64,000 nt of DNA from Paragordius varius. Its lineage: Eukaryota > Nematomorpha. Below the pieces are notes generated by a model. That model searched no databases and had not been told where the DNA came from. It saw only the letters and a program-made list of their open reading frames with translations. A program made the position numbers and the translations under genes. Positions 63,701 through 64,000 of this stretch are shown here, piece by piece. Within the stretch, counting starts at the first letter, position 1; each line of letters begins with the position of its first letter. Location of the stretch: NCBI GenBank assembly GCA_964247055.1, contig OZ176058.1, forward strand, positions 1,798,001 to 1,862,000, given 5' to 3'.

Positions 63701-64000
63701 GTTTGAAAAAGTATGGTTAATTTTTGAATTTAAAATTTTGTTGTAAAATTTTGTTATTGTTTTACAAGGTTAAAATTAAACATTGTAATACATAACATTT
63801 TTATTAAAAATTTAGATATCTCAAGAGTATGTCATATAAATTTATTTATATTAACAACCAATATGATAGTTTGTATAAAAACAGTAATTTATATCAATAA
63901 ACATTAATTTTATTATCATTTTAATCTGTTTGTGAAATTTAGTTTTAAAATAAATTTAAACTCCTCAAACTAGGCCATCTTTATTTTATCTTTCTTTTTT
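51575..64000 (+). CDS. Ac76E: Transmembrane adenylyl cyclase, type 2/4/7 (Ac76E) group, 3' end beyond window
   Basis: Converts ATP to cAMP and pyrophosphate at the plasma membrane, under Gs (and in this group often G-beta-gamma) control. Exons: 51575-51742, 54984-55119, 56575-57439, 57824-57973, 58740-58897, 59288-59399, 60885-61056, 63285-63399. They encode the first six-helix membrane domain, the linker helix ([19 protein letters not shown]) and most of C1a. Metal-binding Asp residues are present in [11 protein letters not shown] and in [32 protein letters not shown] and [20 protein letters not shown] fit ADCY2/Ac76E better than other types. Phases agree at every junction except 55119 to 56575. 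The rest of C1, the second membrane domain and C2 lie to the right. Confidence 0.9.
51761..52310. mobile_element. F1 copies: fragment, full copy, and a half copy
   Basis: A left-arm fragment at 51761-51838, a full F1 at 51839-52122 (CAGTAAAAACTGAAATTATG to TTTTTACTGTA), then a middle-plus-right half (ATTCGTAAAATATATAGTTG to TTTTGTTCGTATAG) to 52310. The full-plus-half layout repeats that at 9312-9762. Confidence 0.8.
52311..52918 (+). other. Adenylyl cyclase intron, A+T-rich
   Basis: A TA tract at about 52655-52673. No exon found. Confidence 0.45.
52919..53187. mobile_element. F1-family MITE, degraded
   Basis: TTTACGGTAAAAATTTAAAT and AACGGACAAAATAAATTAAA on the left; AAGAAAGTATTGGGTTGTCT and TCCGTATGATTCC on the right. 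Confidence 0.7.
53188..53403. other. Intron stretch with a foreign-looking segment
   Basis: AAATTCGCGAACGGTTTCGG and GTGTGTCCGTCCTCAGCG at about 53268-53317 stand out by CpG content. An F1 scrap (CACCATACCTTTTTAAACC) precedes. Origin not recognised. Confidence 0.35.
53404..53692. mobile_element. F1-family MITE
   Basis: ACAGTAAAATTGAAAGTATA to GTCCGTATAAGTTTTACTGT. TTACTAACACAATTAATTAT core typical of the family. Confidence 0.83.
53777..54333. mobile_element. F5 piggyBac-like MITE
   Basis: TTAA at 53777-53780 and 54330-54333. CACTTGGATACAACACATTC and GGGGTAGTTAAATACCCCAG at the left, GGGGTATTTAGACACCCCAA and ATCGAAGTG at the right. About 90% like the copy at 45248 by eye. Confidence 0.88.
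54371..54622. mobile_element. F1-family MITE, degraded
   Basis: AATCGAATTATACGCACAAA, AAGCCATACTTCTAAAACAT, then a decayed right arm ending ACAATTCGTCC. Confidence 0.6.
54623..54915. mobile_element. F2-family element
   Basis: Left units ACCCTTAAACAATTGATATT; right GGGTGAATTTAAATAGTAAA, TGGTATATT. It ends 68 nt upstream of the next adenylyl cyclase exon. Confidence 0.8.
54984..55119 (+). CDS. Ac76E: Adenylyl cyclase exon: TM2 and TM2-TM3 loop
   Basis: Acceptor [21 protein letters not shown], helix [19 protein letters not shown], then the basic loop [15 protein letters not shown]; donor ATCAA|GTATTT (phase 1). The position fits VCIESVFKKLLRLFSL of ADCY2. The phase does not match the next visible exon. 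Confidence 0.83.
55178..55365. mobile_element. F1-family fragment
   Basis: ATTGAAATTATACGGAAAAA with the opposite arm GTCTTTATATTACGTATTTT. The middle is shortened. Confidence 0.6.
55526..56462. mobile_element. Four-deep nest: F1 containing hAT MITE containing F1 containing F3
   Basis: The outer F1 left half is 55526-55684 and its right half 56399-56462. Between them is a hAT-like MITE, 55686-56390 (CAGTGTACTTAAATAGCAGC, CGGACCTTACGGCCC; ends TTACCACTG), flanked by GTTTAAAT at 55677-55684 and 56391-56398. Inside it an F1 copy occupies 55850-56346 (TACAGTAAAAATTG to TTTTTACTGTA). Inside that an F3 palindrome occupies 55897-56124 (TA flanks). The order of insertion can be read directly: outer F1, hAT, inner F1, F3. 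Confidence 0.88.
56575..57439 (+). CDS. Ac76E: Adenylyl cyclase exon: TM3-TM5 and a long extracellular loop
   Basis: Reads [31 protein letters not shown], a polar stretch, [39 protein letters not shown] and then about 150 polar residues to YGNLTREV. Donor GAG|GTTTTA, phase 0. In mammalian ADCY2 the last loop before TM6 is only a dozen or so residues, so this loop is strongly expanded. It contains a dibasic RLKRDKRQ and N-glycosylation sequons (NDS, NIS, NLT). The start at 56575 (acceptor TTTACAAG) needs phase 2, while the previous exon ends in phase 1. Confidence 0.82.
57450..57716. mobile_element. F1 MITE 10 nt downstream of an adenylyl cyclase donor
   Basis: TAGTAAAATTGGAAATTATA to ATTTTTTACTGT. 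It begins directly after the exon donor at 57440, so the whole 5' end of this intron is transposon. Confidence 0.83.
57824..57973 (+). CDS. Ac76E: Adenylyl cyclase exon: TM6 and start of C1 linker helix
   Basis: Acceptor TTTTCTTAG; helix [20 protein letters not shown], then [20 protein letters not shown] and EIEKDQQ; donor CAA|GTTATA, phase 0. Corresponds to ILANVIIFICGNLAGAYHKH to IKLEFEKRQQE of ADCY2. Confidence 0.9.
58011..58255. mobile_element. F4-related fragment
   Basis: CAGTATGAAAAAGTATACAT, TGCTAGA and TGCCAGATAGCCAATAGAGC resemble F4 (37399). A second, partly repeated block starts GGTATAAGTAGGTATATATT with AAATAGCATATGCAGCAAAA. No clean inverted right end. Confidence 0.55.
58500..58726. 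mobile_element. F1 MITE ending 12 nt before an adenylyl cyclase acceptor
   Basis: Degraded left arm (AAGACAAATATTATTTTGAA), right arm ATATGGTTGTCTTAG to TTCAAGTTTAACTGTA at 58726. The acceptor AG of the next exon is at 58738-58739, so any pyrimidine tract or branch point must lie in MITE sequence. Confidence 0.72.
58740..58897 (+). CDS. Ac76E: Adenylyl cyclase exon: linker to C1a ([20 protein letters not shown])
   Basis: [20 protein letters not shown], a basic variable part, then [13 protein letters not shown]. Donor GTTAG|GTAATA, phase 2. Matches ERLLLSLLPAHIAMEMKAEI and FHNLYVKRHTNVS of ADCY2. This is the helix that transmits membrane-domain state to the catalytic core. Confidence 0.93.
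59288..59399 (+). CDS. Ac76E: Adenylyl cyclase exon: C1a start with first metal Asp ([10 protein letters not shown])
   Basis: Acceptor [46 protein letters not shown]; donor CAG|GTATTT, phase 0. The Asp of YSDIVNFT is the first of two Mg-binding aspartates. Family spelling is ILYADIVGFT, here with Asn for the usual Gly. Confidence 0.95.
59400..60148 (+). other. Adenylyl cyclase intron, unremarkable
   Basis: An imperfect inverted pair lies at about 59815-59925 (TAAATGTTTGTTGCTATGTT against TGGCAACAAATATGT). Otherwise nothing seen. Confidence 0.4.
60149..60715. mobile_element. F5 piggyBac-like MITE
   Basis: TTAA at both ends. TACTTGGATACAACACATTC with TTGGGGTAATTGGATGCCCC on the left; CTGGGATATTTAAATAGCCC and TGAATCGAAGTG on the right. 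More diverged than the copies at 45248 and 53777. Confidence 0.85.
60885..61056 (+). CDS. Ac76E: Adenylyl cyclase exon: C1a core with second metal Asp ([12 protein letters not shown])
   Basis: Acceptor [45 protein letters not shown], then [12 protein letters not shown]; donor ATTG|GTAAAT, phase 1. [10 protein letters not shown] carries the second metal-binding Asp. [10 protein letters not shown] is diagnostic of the type 2 group in my recollection. Confidence 0.97.
61083..61441. mobile_element. F2 element 26 nt downstream of an adenylyl cyclase donor
   Basis: TATACCATTTACAGTTCAAA with three units left; five units right to GAACTTAAATGGTATA. It adds chance in-frame SNSPLNN heptads after the exon if the donor is ignored. 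Confidence 0.9.
61442..62780 (+). other. Adenylyl cyclase intron
   Basis: No family member recognised. An imperfect inverted repeat (CATATTAAAATATTTAGGAT against AATCCTAAATATGAAAAT) lies at about 62519-62596. The hydrophobic open frame at 61852-62082 has no homology I recognise and is low-complexity. Confidence 0.45.
62785..63010. mobile_element. F2-family element, degraded
   Basis: ATTTAAACCTCAATTTCACC with CATATTCACCCTAAGAAT on the left; GGTTGAATTTTAAATGTTCA on the right. Confidence 0.65.
63063..63240. mobile_element. F3 palindromic MITE, shortened
   Basis: CAGTCATGTATCCTTTAT to AAAGATACATGACTG with TA flanks. One arm lost part of the TATAAATATTTGG segment. It lies 44 nt upstream of the next exon acceptor. 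Confidence 0.9.
63285..63399 (+). CDS. Ac76E: Adenylyl cyclase exon: C1a ([25 protein letters not shown])
   Basis: Acceptor [48 protein letters not shown]; donor CCTGG|GTATTA, phase 2. [14 protein letters not shown] is the forskolin/ATP-proximal C1 block. The gene continues to the right. Confidence 0.95.
63522..63725. mobile_element. F1-family MITE, degraded
   Basis: ATTAAAAATTTAAATTATAC, AAAGACTACCATACTTTTCT, and the inverse AAAAAGTATGGTTAAT. No clean right end before the window closes. Confidence 0.55.

Overview
The window reads as eukaryotic nuclear DNA from an invertebrate animal, most likely an arthropod. It is extremely A+T-rich. Coding sequence is cut into short GT-AG exons, introns are stuffed with small inverted-repeat (MITE-like) elements, and two animal-specific gene families are present on the + strand. 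The protein segments are closest to insect forms as I remember them (for example the SPRY phrase CFYTKNGVDLG), but I cannot name the species.

Gene 1 (about 1-38,088, 5' end outside the window) is a RanBP9/RanBP10 (RanBPM) homologue: end of SPRY, LisH, an interrupted CTLH, a long Asn/Asp/Ser-rich linker with a cysteine-rich insert, and the C-terminal CRA region. I could place 16 exons whose phases agree from 2,813 to the stop at 38,086-38,088, including a 23-nt microexon. Seven successive exons (11,037-25,023) are all phase 1-1, so each can be skipped without a frame change.

The most unusual feature is inside this gene. At least six exons have one end, together with its splice site and adjoining intron, amplified into a tandem array with a period of roughly 150-350 nt. 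Donor-bearing exon ends are repeated at 1-2,420, 4,181-7,870, 17,100-20,830 and 30,886-33,180. Acceptor-bearing exon starts are repeated at 27,770-29,310 and 33,530-35,532. Copies are generally most intact close to the parental exon and most decayed far from it. I call these exon-boundary satellites. I know of no named equivalent, and they create dozens of decoy splice sites in one transcript.

The interval from 38.1 to 51.5 kb is intergenic. It holds nested MITEs, a 2.4-kb terminal-inverted-repeat element that carries a Cys-rich exon of a transposon-associated family (41,732-44,114), a hAT MITE with a perfect 8-bp target duplication, and TTAA-flanked piggyBac-like MITEs.

Gene 2 (51,575 to beyond the right edge) is a class III transmembrane adenylyl cyclase of the type 2/4/7 (Ac76E) group. 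Eight exons cover the first membrane domain and most of the C1a catalytic domain. The two genes have no evident functional link. RanBP9/10 proteins are subunits of the CTLH/GID ubiquitin ligase, and adenylyl cyclase makes cAMP at the plasma membrane.

Repeat families, named here for convenience. F1 has TIRs starting CAGTAAAAATTG with an inner GGACAAAACGTAAAAATAT. F2 has ends CCATTTACA and TIR arms built from a variable number of 21-nt units. F3 is a near-perfect palindrome starting CAGTCATGTATCC. F4 starts CAGTATGAGTAAGTAT. F5 is TTAA-flanked and starts CACTTGGATAC. I found no tRNA or rRNA gene, and no LTR, retroviral or Polinton element.
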